Assembly (NCBI RefSeq): GCF_019218265.1
Contig: NZ_JAHUZE010000001.1
Location: 310,001-374,000 of the forward strand
Reading direction: 5' to 3'
DNA from: Maritimibacter dapengensis
Lineage (GTDB): Bacteria; Pseudomonadota; Alphaproteobacteria; Rhodobacterales; Rhodobacteraceae
Length of the DNA stretch: 64,000 nt
The first letter of the stretch is position 1. Each line of letters opens with the position of its first letter. The notes beneath the pieces were generated by a model. That model ran no database searches and had not been told where the DNA came from. It saw nothing but the letters and a program-made list of their open reading frames with translations. Shown here one piece after another: positions 31,973 to 40,367 of this stretch. A program made the position numbers and the translations under genes.

Positions 31973-33565
31973 ATGAAACCCTTCAAGGCCCCGCTCGACG
32001 ACATCTACTTCATCCTGAACCACGTGGTCGGGGCCGACCGGGTGGAGGGGTTCGACCCTGACTTTTCCCGAGAGATCACCGAGCATTTCGCGGGTTTTGC
32101 CGAAGGCGTCATCGCGCCGACCGACGAAATCGGCGACCGCATCGGAGCGAAGCTCGTCGATGGCCGGGTGAAAATGCCCGACGAATTCCACAACATGTTT
32201 CAGGCCTATGTCGAACAGGGCTGGCCGGGCCTGATGCTGCCCGAGAAATACGGTGGTCAAGGGGTCGATGGCGTCACCGGCGGTGTCGTCCATGAAATCC
32301 TGATGGGCGCGAACCACGCGTTCCAGATGCTCGTCTCGCTGGCCGTGGGTCAGAACCGCGTGTTCGAGCATTTCGGCACCGAGGCGCAACGCGCGAAATA
32401 CGTGCCGCGTCTGGTCGAGGGCAAGCTTCTGGGCACCATGGCGCTCACCGAACCGGGGGCCGGATCGGACCTTGGCCGCATCCGCACCCGCGCGGTGCAG
32501 GACGGCGACCTCTACCGTATCACCGGCGAAAAGATCTTCATCTCCGGTGGCGATCAGGATCTCTCCGAAGGTGTGTTGCACCTCGTCCTCGCCCGCACTG
32601 GTGAGATGGATTCCGGCGTGCGGGGCCTGTCGCTCTTCGCCTGCCTCTCCAACCTCGACGACGGCACGCGCAACGCGGTCAAGGTGACGCGGATCGAGGA
32701 AAAGATGGGGCTCCACGCCCAGCCGACCTGCCAACTCGCCTTCGACGGGGCCGAGGCCGAACTGATCGGCGAGGAAGGGCAGGGGCTCAAGGCGATGTTC
32801 GAACTGATGAACCACGCCCGCGTGGACGTCGCGCTCCAGGGCGTGGCGCATTCCTCCCGCGCGTGGGACATCGCCACCGACTACGCTCGCGAACGCGTGC
32901 AGGGTCGCAATGCCGACGGCCCCGTGACCATCGACCAGCACGGCGACGTACGCCGGATGCTGGATGAGATCGACTCGGTCGCCATGGGCGCCCGTGCGAT
33001 GACCCACCTCACGCTCGTCACGCTGGAAACCGGCGAAGACCCGTGGCTGGTCGAGCTGCTGACTCATCTCATCAAATGGTATGCGACCGAGATGGGTCTG
33101 CGCGCGGTCGAGACTGGCATGCAGGTGCTGGGCGGCTACGGGTTCCTCTCGGAATACCGCGTCGAACAGACCTACCGCGACCTGCGCATCGCCGCGATCT
33201 ACGAGGGAACCTCGGGCATCCACGCCATGGGCGTCGCTGCCCGGCTTCTACGTCTGGAGAACGGGGCCGCGATGGACGCCTTCGTGCGTTTCGTCAAATC
33301 CGTCGAAGGGGGCGAACGGCTGTCGGCGTCGCTCGCCACGTGGGAAAAGGCCCGCGCGCATCTGGAAACCGGGGCCGATCCCGGCCCCATCGCCACGCCC
33401 TTCATCCGCCTGACCGCCCGCGTGCTGGAACAGGCACTCTGGGCGCGCATGGCGGCGGCGGCCGACAACCACCCGGACCCCGAACGCATTCGCCGGGTCG
33501 CCGCTCTCGTCACCCGGCAAGCGGCGCGGGTCGATGCCGACCTCGCCGAAATCCTCGCGGCCTGA
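31973..33565 (+). CDS. Acyl-CoA dehydrogenase
   Basis: The ATG immediately after the ligase stop is chosen (530 residues). It has ACAD motifs MALTEPGAGSDLGRI (flavin/substrate contact), a GEKIFISGGDQ strand, FELMNHARVDVALQG, and MQVLGGYGFLSEYRVEQTYRD near residue 382. The catalytic base Glu is likely in YEGTSGIHAM. The length exceeds classic 380-residue ACADs and fits the FadE-like/AidB-like long group. It would introduce a double bond in an aryl-propionyl-CoA or longer acyl-CoA. Together with the ligase and hydratase it suggests side-chain beta-oxidation of phenylpropanoids. Confidence 0.88.
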   Translation: MKPFKAPLDDIYFILNHVVGADRVEGFDPDFSREITEHFAGFAEGVIAPTDEIGDRIGAKLVDGRVKMPDEFHNMFQAYVEQGWPGLMLPEKYGGQGVDGVTGGVVHEILMGANHAFQMLVSLAVGQNRVFEHFGTEAQRAKYVPRLVEGKLLGTMALTEPGAGSDLGRIRTRAVQDGDLYRITGEKIFISGGDQDLSEGVLHLVLARTGEMDSGVRGLSLFACLSNLDDGTRNAVKVTRIEEKMGLHAQPTCQLAFDGAEAELIGEEGQGLKAMFELMNHARVDVALQGVAHSSRAWDIATDYARERVQGRNADGPVTIDQHGDVRRMLDEIDSVAMGARAMTHLTLVTLETGEDPWLVELLTHLIKWYATEMGLRAVETGMQVLGGYGFLSEYRVEQTYRDLRIAAIYEGTSGIHAMGVAARLLRLENGAAMDAFVRFVKSVEGGERLSASLATWEKARAHLETGADPGPIATPFIRLTARVLEQALWARMAAAADNHPDPERIRRVAALVTRQAARVDADLAEILAA

Positions 33566-33615
33566 TCGAGGCCGGTTGCGGCGTGCGCCGCGTTTACCAA
33601 GTCACCCGCTCATCG

Positions 33616-33670
33616 CGTATGGGGTCTTTGCCATACGCTTTCCATACGTGTTCCATACGTCCTCCATACG
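33616..33670. repeat. Phased array of CCATACG sites upstream of the box promoter
   Basis: CCATACG occurs at 33631, 33642, 33653 and 33664, exactly 11 bases apart, and once inverted (CGTATGG, 33616-33622). One helical-turn spacing puts all four direct copies on the same DNA face, as in operator arrays. It lies 75 bases before the -35 of the DUF4863/box promoter and 51 bases after the dehydrogenase stop. No hairpin or coding role is apparent. Confidence 0.7.
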
Positions 33671-33713
33671 TGGACGCTTCACGGCCCGGCATCGGTTAAC
33701 GCGACCGAACTTA

Positions 33714-33727
33714 TGCAAAAAAGTGCA
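33714..33727. promoter_or_regulatory. BoxR-type operator, upstream copy, box operon
   Basis: TGCA-AAAAAG-TGCA has both half sites with the six-base spacing shared by the other copies, but not the usual YTATAR centre. It lies 51 bases, about five helical turns, upstream of the copy overlapping the -10. Confidence 0.5.
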
Positions 33728-33744
33728 ATATCGCCTGCGACAAC

Positions 33745-33774
33745 TTGTCAGCAAGGCTAGATTGTGCATTATAT
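33745..33774 (+). promoter_or_regulatory. Predicted promoter of the box operon
   Basis: TTGTCA (33745-33750) and TTATAT (33769-33774) with an 18-base spacer fit a sigma-70-type promoter. The -10 lies inside a BoxR-type element, which suggests repression by steric block. Confidence 0.5.
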
Positions 33775-33778
33775 AGCA
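33765..33778. promoter_or_regulatory. BoxR-type operator overlapping the -10, box operon
   Basis: TGCA-TTATAT-AGCA fits the shared consensus at all but one arm base and covers the predicted -10. It lies 31 bases before the DUF4863 start. Confidence 0.6.
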
Positions 33779-33809
33779 TCAGCGAGTCGCACAGATTCAG
33801 GGAGGAATC

Positions 33810-34280
33810 ATGTCCGCAGCCGAACAATTTTCCATGCTCCTGGGCTCCATCGCCGCCCGCCTCGAAGGCGTGCCGCTGGATGATGACATGGCCGCTTTCC
33901 TTAATGCCGAATACCCGCCGGAAAGCGAGGAATTTCAAGAGCTTGCCGCTCTCTGCGCCGAGGGTGAGCGCGACGGCTGGCTGATGAGCCGCGAGGCGGG
34001 CGGGATCAAGTTCGGTCGCGCGATCAAGCCTGGCGCGGCTGCCGGAAGCTTCTCGGTCGACGTCGTGCGGATGAAGGACGTCGCCGGACCTCACCACATC
34101 CACACCAACGGCGAAATCGGCGCGGTCATGCCTATCCAAGGCGAACCCCGCTTCGACGATTTCGCGCCCGGCTGGTATGTTTATCCGCCCGGCTCCGACC
34201 ATCATCCGACCGTCTCGGGCGGCGATGCCTATGTGCTCTATCTCCTGCCGGAAGGCGCCATCGAGTTCACCGGCAAGTAG
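33810..34280 (+). CDS. DUF4863-family cupin-like protein, first gene of the box operon
   Basis: The 156-residue protein has a small helical N-terminus and a cupin-like C-terminal half with metal-site-type His and Glu residues in GPHHIHTNGEIGAVMP and PPGSDHHPTVSGG. DUF4863 members include 4-hydroxylaminobenzoate lyase-type proteins and often occur in box clusters. Here there is no nitrobenzoate reductase nearby, so a lyase role is not supported by context. It may sense or handle a benzoyl-CoA intermediate. gggagg precedes the ATG, and the benzoate-CoA ligase follows after 56 bases. Confidence 0.75.
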   Translation: MSAAEQFSMLLGSIAARLEGVPLDDDMAAFLNAEYPPESEEFQELAALCAEGERDGWLMSREAGGIKFGRAIKPGAAAGSFSVDVVRMKDVAGPHHIHTNGEIGAVMPIQGEPRFDDFAPGWYVYPPGSDHHPTVSGGDAYVLYLLPEGAIEFTGK

Positions 34281-34336
34281 CTGAAAAACAATGCGAACAC
34301 GCCCACGCGGGGAGGCGCGGGCAGGGAGGATCATCA

Positions 34337-35872
34337 ATGACGAACGAGAACGCGGCGGTCTATTTCCTCGACCGCAACGTCGACGAGGGCCGGGGCGACA
34401 AACCCGCCTTCATCGAAGCCGACGGGGCGCAGCGTACGCTGACCTACGGAGATCTTCAGACGCAGGCCGGATGCTGGGCCGGTGCGCTCGAACGGCACGG
34501 CGTCCGGCGCGAAGAGCGCGTCGCGATGATCGTGCGCGACCAGATCGAGTTTCCCGTCGTTTTCTGGGGGTCGCTCAAGGCCGGCGCGATTCCGGTGCCG
34601 CTCAATACGTTGTTGTCGGCGTCGGTGTACGAGGCGATCCTGCACGACAGCCGCGCCTCGATCCTCGTCGTCTCGGCGCAGTTGTGGGAAACGGTGAAAC
34701 CCGCGATCGACGGAAACCGCTACCTGCGAACCGTGGTCGTGATCGGTGACCACCCGGAAGGGACCGAGACTTACGAGCAATTCATTGACGGTGCCGATTG
34801 CCTCGACACCTGCGACGCTTCTGCCGACGAACTGGCCTTCTGGCTCTATTCCTCCGGCTCCACCGGCACACCCAAAGGCGTGCGCCATGTTCATGGCTCG
34901 CTTCAGGCGACCGCCGACACATTTGGGCGCGACGTGCTCGGCATCCGCGAAGACGACACCGTCTTTTCGGCGGCCAAGATGTTCTTCGCCTACGGGCTCG
35001 GCAACGCCATGTCGTTTCCCATGTCAGTCGGCGCGACAACGGTGATCTTCGCGGGCCGTCCCACGCCAGACGGTGTGCAGGACGTGCTAACCAACTACAA
35101 ACCAACGATTTTCTGCGGCGTCCCGACGCTTTTCGCCGCGATGGTCGCCGCGACCGAAGCCAAGGGGTCTGCGCCCGAGCACGCCCTGCGCCTTTGCACC
35201 TCGGCTGGCGAAGCACTCCCGCGTGAGATCGGGGAACGGTGGGAACGGCATTGGACCGCGCCCATCGTCGATGGCGTCGGCTCGACCGAGATGCTGCACA
35301 TCTTCCTCTCCAACCGCCCCGGCGACATCGTCTATGGCACCTCTGGAACAGCGGTTCCGGGTTACGAGGTGAAGCTGGTCGACGAGCATGACGAAGACGT
35401 TCCCGAAGGCGAAGTCGGCGAACTTCTCGTGCGCGGCCCGTCCTCTGCCGAAGGCTACTGGAACCGCCGCCACAAATCACAGTCGACCTTCCAAGGGCAC
35501 TGGACCCGCACCGGCGACAAGTATGAGCGCACCCCGGAAGGCCGCTACGTTTACTGCGGGCGCACGGACGACATGTTCAAGGTCTCCGGCATCTGGGTCT
35601 CGCCCTTCGAGGTCGAACAGGCGCTGATCGACCATCCCGCCATCCTTGAAGCCGCCGTCGTCGCGCGGGGGGACGAAAAAGACCTCATCAAGCCAGCGGC
35701 TTACGTGGTTCTGAAAGAAGGTCAGGCCAATCTTTCCGTCGACGACATCAAGGAATTCGTCAAGGAAAAGATCGGGATGTGGAAATACCCGCGTTGGGTC
35801 GAGGTTGTGGATGAACTGCCGAAGACGGCGACCGGCAAGATTCAGCGCTTCAAACTGCGCGAGGGGTGCTGA
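34337..35872 (+). CDS. bclA: Benzoate-CoA ligase
   Basis: The 511-residue ANL enzyme activates benzoate to benzoyl-CoA, the entry reaction of the box pathway. It has the P-loop YSSGSTGTPKGVRH near residue 172, benzoate-ligase segments AKMFFAYGLGNAMSFP and VDGVGSTEMLHIFLSN, the hinge GRTDDMFKVSGIWVSPFE, and a C-terminal PKTATGK. Lys501 in that motif is the adenylation Lys. The pattern P-x4-G-K is the site acetylated by Pat-type enzymes in Rhodopseudomonas acyl-CoA ligases. It overlaps the hydrolase start by one base. Specificity for benzoate rests on family resemblance and the box genes. Confidence 0.93.
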   Translation: MTNENAAVYFLDRNVDEGRGDKPAFIEADGAQRTLTYGDLQTQAGCWAGALERHGVRREERVAMIVRDQIEFPVVFWGSLKAGAIPVPLNTLLSASVYEAILHDSRASILVVSAQLWETVKPAIDGNRYLRTVVVIGDHPEGTETYEQFIDGADCLDTCDASADELAFWLYSSGSTGTPKGVRHVHGSLQATADTFGRDVLGIREDDTVFSAAKMFFAYGLGNAMSFPMSVGATTVIFAGRPTPDGVQDVLTNYKPTIFCGVPTLFAAMVAATEAKGSAPEHALRLCTSAGEALPREIGERWERHWTAPIVDGVGSTEMLHIFLSNRPGDIVYGTSGTAVPGYEVKLVDEHDEDVPEGEVGELLVRGPSSAEGYWNRRHKSQSTFQGHWTRTGDKYERTPEGRYVYCGRTDDMFKVSGIWVSPFEVEQALIDHPAILEAAVVARGDEKDLIKPAAYVVLKEGQANLSVDDIKEFVKEKIGMWKYPRWVEVVDELPKTATGKIQRFKLREGC

Positions 35873-36678
35873 TGCTCTGGGGTGAAGGCCATCTGTCGGC
35901 GGGCGGCAAGTCGCTCGAATACAAGACGTACGGTGAGAAATCCGACGGTCCGGTGATCGTCATGCTGCACGAAGGCCTGGGGTCGGTCTCGCTCTGGCGC
36001 GACGTGCCGGACCGGATCGCCAAGGCCACCGGCCTCCCGGTGTTCGCCTATTCCCGCGCCGGCTACGGACAGTCCGATCTCGCCGATCTGCCGCGCCCGC
36101 TCGACTACATGACCCGCGAGGCCGTCGACGTGCTGCCCGAGGTGCTCGATCAGGTCGGGGCCTCGCATTACATCCTTCTGGGCCATTCCGACGGCGCGAC
36201 CATCGCCGCAGAATATGCCGGTCGGGTGTCGGACATGCGTGTTCGTGGCATCATCCTCATCGCCCCGCATTTCTTCACCGAAGAGATGGGGCTGGCCGAG
36301 ATTGCCAAGGCGCGCGAGGCATATGAGGCGACCGATCTGAAGGACAAGATGGCCCGCCATCACCGCGACCCGGACAACACCTTCCGGGGCTGGAACGAAA
36401 GCTGGCTCGCACCGGGCTTCAAGGATTGGAACGTGGCCGAAGTCATCGACTACTGGCGCATCCCCTGCCTTGCGATACAGGGGGGTGACGACCAATACGG
36501 CACGCTCGCACAGATCGAGGAAATCGAAACCCGGACCTATTCTCCCGCCGACATCGCCGTGATCGACGGCGCCCGCCATGCCCCGCATCTCGAAGCGCCG
36601 GAGGAGACGCTCGCCGCGATTGCGGACTTCTGCGACCACCTTGAGACCATGGAAGCGGCGGAGCCGGAAGGCGTATGA
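35872..36678 (+). CDS. Alpha/beta hydrolase of the box operon
   Basis: I chose the ATG overlapping the ligase stop, six bases after gagggg, over a GTG two codons earlier (268 residues). The fold is clear: MLHEGLGSVSLWRDVP oxyanion region, nucleophile elbow LLGHSDGATIAA, acid near QGGDDQYGT and His in GARHAPHLEAPE. It could hydrolyse a thioester or ring-opening product, or rescue stalled CoA esters. Similar hydrolases accompany box genes elsewhere. Its substrate is unknown. It overlaps the DUF309 gene by ATGA. Confidence 0.85.
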   Translation: MLWGEGHLSAGGKSLEYKTYGEKSDGPVIVMLHEGLGSVSLWRDVPDRIAKATGLPVFAYSRAGYGQSDLADLPRPLDYMTREAVDVLPEVLDQVGASHYILLGHSDGATIAAEYAGRVSDMRVRGIILIAPHFFTEEMGLAEIAKAREAYEATDLKDKMARHHRDPDNTFRGWNESWLAPGFKDWNVAEVIDYWRIPCLAIQGGDDQYGTLAQIEEIETRTYSPADIAVIDGARHAPHLEAPEETLAAIADFCDHLETMEAAEPEGV

Positions 36679-37034
36679 CACGCCCGCCGCATATCCCGGG
36701 CCAGAACGCCCGTCCGCCCGAGGGGTCGATCCCTGCCGGCGTGGACGAGGGCAAGCGTCAGTTCGCGGCGGGCTATTACTGGGAGGCGCATGAGGCGTGG
36801 GAACCCGTCTGGATGGGCTTGCCCGACGCCAGTTCTGAGCGCGCGCTGGTGCAGGCGATGATCCAGATCGCCAACGCTCGTCTGAAACTGGTCATGGGCC
36901 GCGACAAGGCGGCGCGCCGGATCGCGGACATCGCGCAGGTTCACCTGGACGAAGCGCGCGGAGCGGATGGTGCGGACTGGGCCGGGCGCGAGATGGAATC
37001 ACTGCGCGCCGACCTGAAATCAGATGTGCATTAA
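36675..37034 (+). CDS. DUF309-family protein
   Basis: The 119-residue protein carries the DUF309 signature YYWEAHEAWEPVWMG near residue 34 and the helical ALVQAMIQIANARLKL. The His and two Glu of the signature could bind metal. The family has no established reaction. Its position in the box operon is consistent with a role in aromatic-CoA metabolism, though DUF309 genes occur in many contexts. The last codons overlap a TGCA-type regulatory element. Confidence 0.8.
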   Translation: MTRPPHIPGQNARPPEGSIPAGVDEGKRQFAAGYYWEAHEAWEPVWMGLPDASSERALVQAMIQIANARLKLVMGRDKAARRIADIAQVHLDEARGADGADWAGREMESLRADLKSDVH

Positions 37035-37040
37035 AATGCA
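37027..37040. promoter_or_regulatory. BoxR-type operator at the end of the DUF309 gene
   Basis: TGCA-TTAAAA-TGCA has two perfect half sites with exact palindromic arms tgcatt / aatgca. It covers the DUF309 stop codon and is 76 bases upstream of the next copy. Confidence 0.55.
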
Positions 37041-37102
37041 TAAACACACAGCAACTTGCGCCCTTTGACCGTAAGTTGCTGAAATAAATAGAAACTTTAG
37101 TT

Positions 37103-37116
37103 AGCACTATAGTGCA
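37103..37116. promoter_or_regulatory. BoxR-type operator upstream of the boxC -35
   Basis: AGCA-CTATAG-TGCA contains the perfect palindrome gcactatagtgc and matches the consensus except for one arm base. It lies 9 bases upstream of the predicted -35 and exactly 40 bases before the next copy. Confidence 0.65.
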
Positions 37117-37124
37117 CGTTTGGG

Positions 37125-37153
37125 TTTACCTGAGGACCGTAACGCACTATATT
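37125..37153 (+). promoter_or_regulatory. Predicted promoter of boxC
   Basis: TTTACC (37125-37130) and TATATT (37148-37153) are separated by 17 bases, a good sigma-70-type pair. Operators lie on both sides, the downstream one covering the -10. This gives boxCBA its own promoter inside the box cluster. Confidence 0.6.
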
Positions 37154-37156
37154 GCT
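37143..37156. promoter_or_regulatory. BoxR-type operator overlapping the boxC -10
   Basis: CGCA-CTATAT-TGCT fits the shared 14-bp element with two changed arm bases. It overlaps the predicted -10 and lies 27 bases before the boxC start. Confidence 0.6.
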
Positions 37157-37183
37157 CTTAACGCGAACAAGGAGACCGGGCTT

Positions 37184-38842
37184 ATGAGCAAGGTGATCGA
37201 CTTTCAAACCGACCCGTCCAAGTACCATCACTGGAAGGTGGAATACGATGGCCCCGTGGCCACCGTTTACATGGACGTGGATGAAAACGCGGGCCTGTTC
37301 GACGGCTACAAGCTCAAGCTGAATTCCTACGATCTCGGCGTCGATATCGAGCTGGCTGATGTTGTGCAGCGGATGCGGTTCGAGCACCCCGAAGTGAAAA
37401 CCGTGGTGATGAAATCGGCCAAGGATCAGGTGTTCTGCGCTGGCGCGAACATCCGCATGCTGGGCGGTGCGGCCCACAGCCACAAGGTCAACTTCTGCAA
37501 GTTCACCAATGAGACGCGCAATACCTTCGAGGCGGCCGAGGCCGACAGCGGGCAGAAGTGGATCGCTGCCGTGAAGGGGGCCTGTGCCGGGGGTGGATAC
37601 GAGCTCGCTCTCGCCTGCAACCACATCATGCTGACCGACGACTCGACCTCCTCGGTCGCGCTGCCGGAAGTGCCGCTTCTGGCTGTGCTGCCGGGCACCG
37701 GGGGTCTCACCCGCGTCACCGACAAGCGCAAGGTGCGCCGCGACCGCGCCGACATCTTCTGCTCGATCGAAGAGGGCATCAAGGGCAAGCGCGCGAAGGA
37801 TTGGCGGCTCGTGGACGAGGTCATCCCGAACTCGAAATTCGAGGAAACGGTGACCGAACGCGCCCGCGAATTCGCTGCCAATTCCACCAAGACGGACGTC
37901 GAAAAGGGTATAGAGCTGACCCCGCTTAACCGCACCATCGACGACAAGGGCGTTCATTACGACCTCGTCGAAGTCGAAATCGACCGTGAGGGCCGCAAGG
38001 CGACCATCACCTTGTCCGGCCCGGAAGCCGACGCGCCGGGCTCGACCGACGAGCTTCTTGCGCAGGGGGCCGAGGGCTACATGCTCAAGCTTGCCCGCGA
38101 GCTGGACGACGCGATCCTGCATCTGCGGCTGAACGAGATGGAAACCGGCCTGTGGGTGTTCCGCACCCAGGGCGATCCCGAAGCTGTCACGGCGCATGAG
38201 AACATGCTGCTCGAGAACGATGACTTCTGGCTCGCAGGCGAAATCCTCCAGTACTGGAAGCGTGTCCTGAAGCGGATCGACGTAACTTCCCGCTCGCTCG
38301 CAGCACTTGTCGAGCACGGGTCCTGCTACGCCGGTGTGCTCGCGGAAATCCTTTTTGCCGTGGACCGCACCTACATGATGGAGGACGAGTTCGAGGGCGA
38401 CAATCGCCCCACCGCCACCGTCACGTTGTCGGAGTCCAACTTCGGGCGCTACCCGATGGGCAACGACCTCAGCCGGCTGGAAACCCGGTTCCTCGGTGAG
38501 CCGGAAAGCCTCACCGCCGCGAAAGAAAACATCGGTGAAGCGCTCGAGGCGGAAGAGGCCGACGAGCTGGGCCTCGTCACCATGATCCTCGACGACATCG
38601 ACTGGGACGACGAGATCCGCATCTTCATGGAAGAGCGCGCCTCGTACAGCCCGGACGCGATGACCGGGATGGAAGCCAACCTGCGCTTCGCCGGACCCGA
38701 GACGATGGAAACCCGCATCTTCGGTCGCCTGACCGCCTGGCAGAACTGGATCTTCAACCGCCCGAACGCGGTCGGTGAGAACGGGGCGCTCCAGCGCTAC
38801 GGCACCGGCGTGCGCGGCGAATACAACATGGAACGCGTGTAA
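37184..38842 (+). CDS. boxC: 2,3-epoxybenzoyl-CoA dihydrolase BoxC
   Basis: The ATG after aaggagaccggg is chosen (552 residues, normal for BoxC). BoxC opens the epoxide ring of 2,3-epoxybenzoyl-CoA to 3,4-dehydroadipyl-CoA semialdehyde and formate. It is a fused crotonase protein. The first half has FCAGANIRMLGGAAHSHKV and KGACAGGGYELALACNHI with VALPEVPLLAVLPGTGGLTR. The second half has HGSCYAGVLAEILFAVDRTYM. Glu residues for catalysis lie in these oxyanion-hole regions. It has its own promoter and three upstream operators. Confidence 0.95.
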   Translation: MSKVIDFQTDPSKYHHWKVEYDGPVATVYMDVDENAGLFDGYKLKLNSYDLGVDIELADVVQRMRFEHPEVKTVVMKSAKDQVFCAGANIRMLGGAAHSHKVNFCKFTNETRNTFEAAEADSGQKWIAAVKGACAGGGYELALACNHIMLTDDSTSSVALPEVPLLAVLPGTGGLTRVTDKRKVRRDRADIFCSIEEGIKGKRAKDWRLVDEVIPNSKFEETVTERAREFAANSTKTDVEKGIELTPLNRTIDDKGVHYDLVEVEIDREGRKATITLSGPEADAPGSTDELLAQGAEGYMLKLARELDDAILHLRLNEMETGLWVFRTQGDPEAVTAHENMLLENDDFWLAGEILQYWKRVLKRIDVTSRSLAALVEHGSCYAGVLAEILFAVDRTYMMEDEFEGDNRPTATVTLSESNFGRYPMGNDLSRLETRFLGEPESLTAAKENIGEALEAEEADELGLVTMILDDIDWDDEIRIFMEERASYSPDAMTGMEANLRFAGPETMETRIFGRLTAWQNWIFNRPNAVGENGALQRYGTGVRGEYNMERV

Positions 38843-38858
38843 GCGCGAAAGTCTGGAA

Positions 38859-38880
38859 GGGTGGGCTATCGTGCCCACCC
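38859..38880 (+). other. Hairpin between boxC and boxB
   Basis: An 8-bp perfect stem gggtgggc / gcccaccc with a 6-base loop lies 17 bases after boxC. No T-run follows, so it is more likely an mRNA processing or stability element than a terminator. Confidence 0.55.
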
Positions 38881-38902
38881 CAACCTTTAGGGAGAACGAC
38901 AC

Positions 38903-40354
38903 ATGGTCGACGTGATCAATGTCAGCTACGACACCCAGATTCCGAACAACGTAGGGCTGTCCTCGGACCGTAAGGTTCTGAAGGCACTTGAAAAATGGCA
39001 CCCCGGTTACATCAACTGGTGGAACGACCTGATCCCCGAGAAATTCCAGAAAAGCATGGTCTACCTGCGCACGGCCGTCTCGGTGGATCCCAAGGGCTGG
39101 GCCAAATTCGATTACGTGAAAATGCCCGAATACCGCTGGGGCGTTCTGCTCGCTCCGCAGGTCGAGGATCGGACGATTCCCTGTGGCGAACATTTCGGTG
39201 ATCCGGCCTGGCAGGAAGTGCCGGGCGAGTACCGCAACCTCCTCAAGCGCCTGATCGTCATTCAGGGTGACACCGAGCCGGGGTCGGTCGAACAGCAGCG
39301 GTTCCTGGGCCTCACGGCTCCGTCGCTCTACGACATGCGCAACCTGTTCCAGGTGAACGTGGAAGAAGGCCGTCACCTCTGGGCGATGGTGTACCTGCTT
39401 CAGAAGTATTTCGGACGCGACGGGCGCGAAGAGGCCAACGATCTGCTGGTCCGCTCCTCCGGCTCGGAAGAAGCGCCGCGTATGCTGGGTGCGTTCAACG
39501 AAGAGACGCCAGACTGGCTCTCGTTCTTCATGTTCACCTACTTCACCGACCGTGATGGCAAGATGCAGCTGGAATCGCTGGCGCAGTCGGGCTTCGACCC
39601 GCTGAGCCGCACCTGCCGCTTCATGCTGACCGAAGAAGCTCACCACATGTTCGTGGGCGAAACCGGCGTGGGCCGCACGATCGAGAAGACCTGTCAGGTG
39701 ATGCGCGAGAACGGCATCGACGACCCCTACGACACCGACAAGATCCGCTCGCTCGGCGTCATCGACCTTCCGACGATCCAGAAGAAGCTGAACCTGCACT
39801 ACACCCTGTCGCTCGACCTGTTCGGGCAAGAGGTGTCGACCAACGCCGCCAACGCGTTCAACGCAGGGATCAAAGGCCGCTTCCACGAGCATCGGATCGA
39901 CGACGACCACATGCTCAAGAACGACACCTACGTCGTGTGGGATTTCGAGGACGGCAAGGCGGTGCAGAAAGAGGTGCCCGCCCTGACCGCGATCAACATG
40001 CGGCTGCGTGACGATTACATCAAGGACGCCGCCGGTGGTGTGGGCCGCTGGAACAAGATCATCGAGAAAGCCGGGATCGAGTTCGAGATGAAGCTTCCGC
40101 ATGAAAGCTTCAACCGCAAGATCGGCGTCTTCTCGGGGCATAACTTCAACCCGGACGGCGAGATGGTGTCTGGCGCGGAGTATGACGCGGGCCTGCCGAA
40201 CTGGCTCCCGACCCATGCCGACGGCGACTTCATCCAGTCGCTGATGGTCCCGGTGACCGAGCCGGGCAAATACGCATCCTGGATCGCCCCGCCGAAAGTC
40301 GGTATCGACAACAAGCCGGGCGACTTCGAATACGTCAAACTGCACATGGCGTAA
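38903..40354 (+). CDS. boxB: Benzoyl-CoA 2,3-epoxidase oxygenase component BoxB
   Basis: The 483-residue protein is the di-iron oxygenase that turns benzoyl-CoA plus O2 into 2,3-epoxybenzoyl-CoA, with electrons from BoxA. Candidate iron ligands are visible: Glu in QVNVEEGRHLWAM (E-x2-H), and Glu in MLTEEAHHMFVGETG (E-E-x-H-H). The second lies about 95 residues after the first, the usual four-helix-bundle arrangement. Length is normal. It follows boxC by 60 bases with an agggag site, and is followed by a strong hairpin and a small Cys-rich gene. Confidence 0.95.
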   Translation: MVDVINVSYDTQIPNNVGLSSDRKVLKALEKWHPGYINWWNDLIPEKFQKSMVYLRTAVSVDPKGWAKFDYVKMPEYRWGVLLAPQVEDRTIPCGEHFGDPAWQEVPGEYRNLLKRLIVIQGDTEPGSVEQQRFLGLTAPSLYDMRNLFQVNVEEGRHLWAMVYLLQKYFGRDGREEANDLLVRSSGSEEAPRMLGAFNEETPDWLSFFMFTYFTDRDGKMQLESLAQSGFDPLSRTCRFMLTEEAHHMFVGETGVGRTIEKTCQVMRENGIDDPYDTDKIRSLGVIDLPTIQKKLNLHYTLSLDLFGQEVSTNAANAFNAGIKGRFHEHRIDDDHMLKNDTYVVWDFEDGKAVQKEVPALTAINMRLRDDYIKDAAGGVGRWNKIIEKAGIEFEMKLPHESFNRKIGVFSGHNFNPDGEMVSGAEYDAGLPNWLPTHADGDFIQSLMVPVTEPGKYASWIAPPKVGIDNKPGDFEYVKLHMA

Positions 40355-40367
40355 GCCGGACGCAAAT

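Noticed and set aside
33616-33670. CRISPR-like or iteron origin array
   Set aside because: Units are only 11 bp with 4-base spacers, and no rep or cas gene is near; an operator array fits better.
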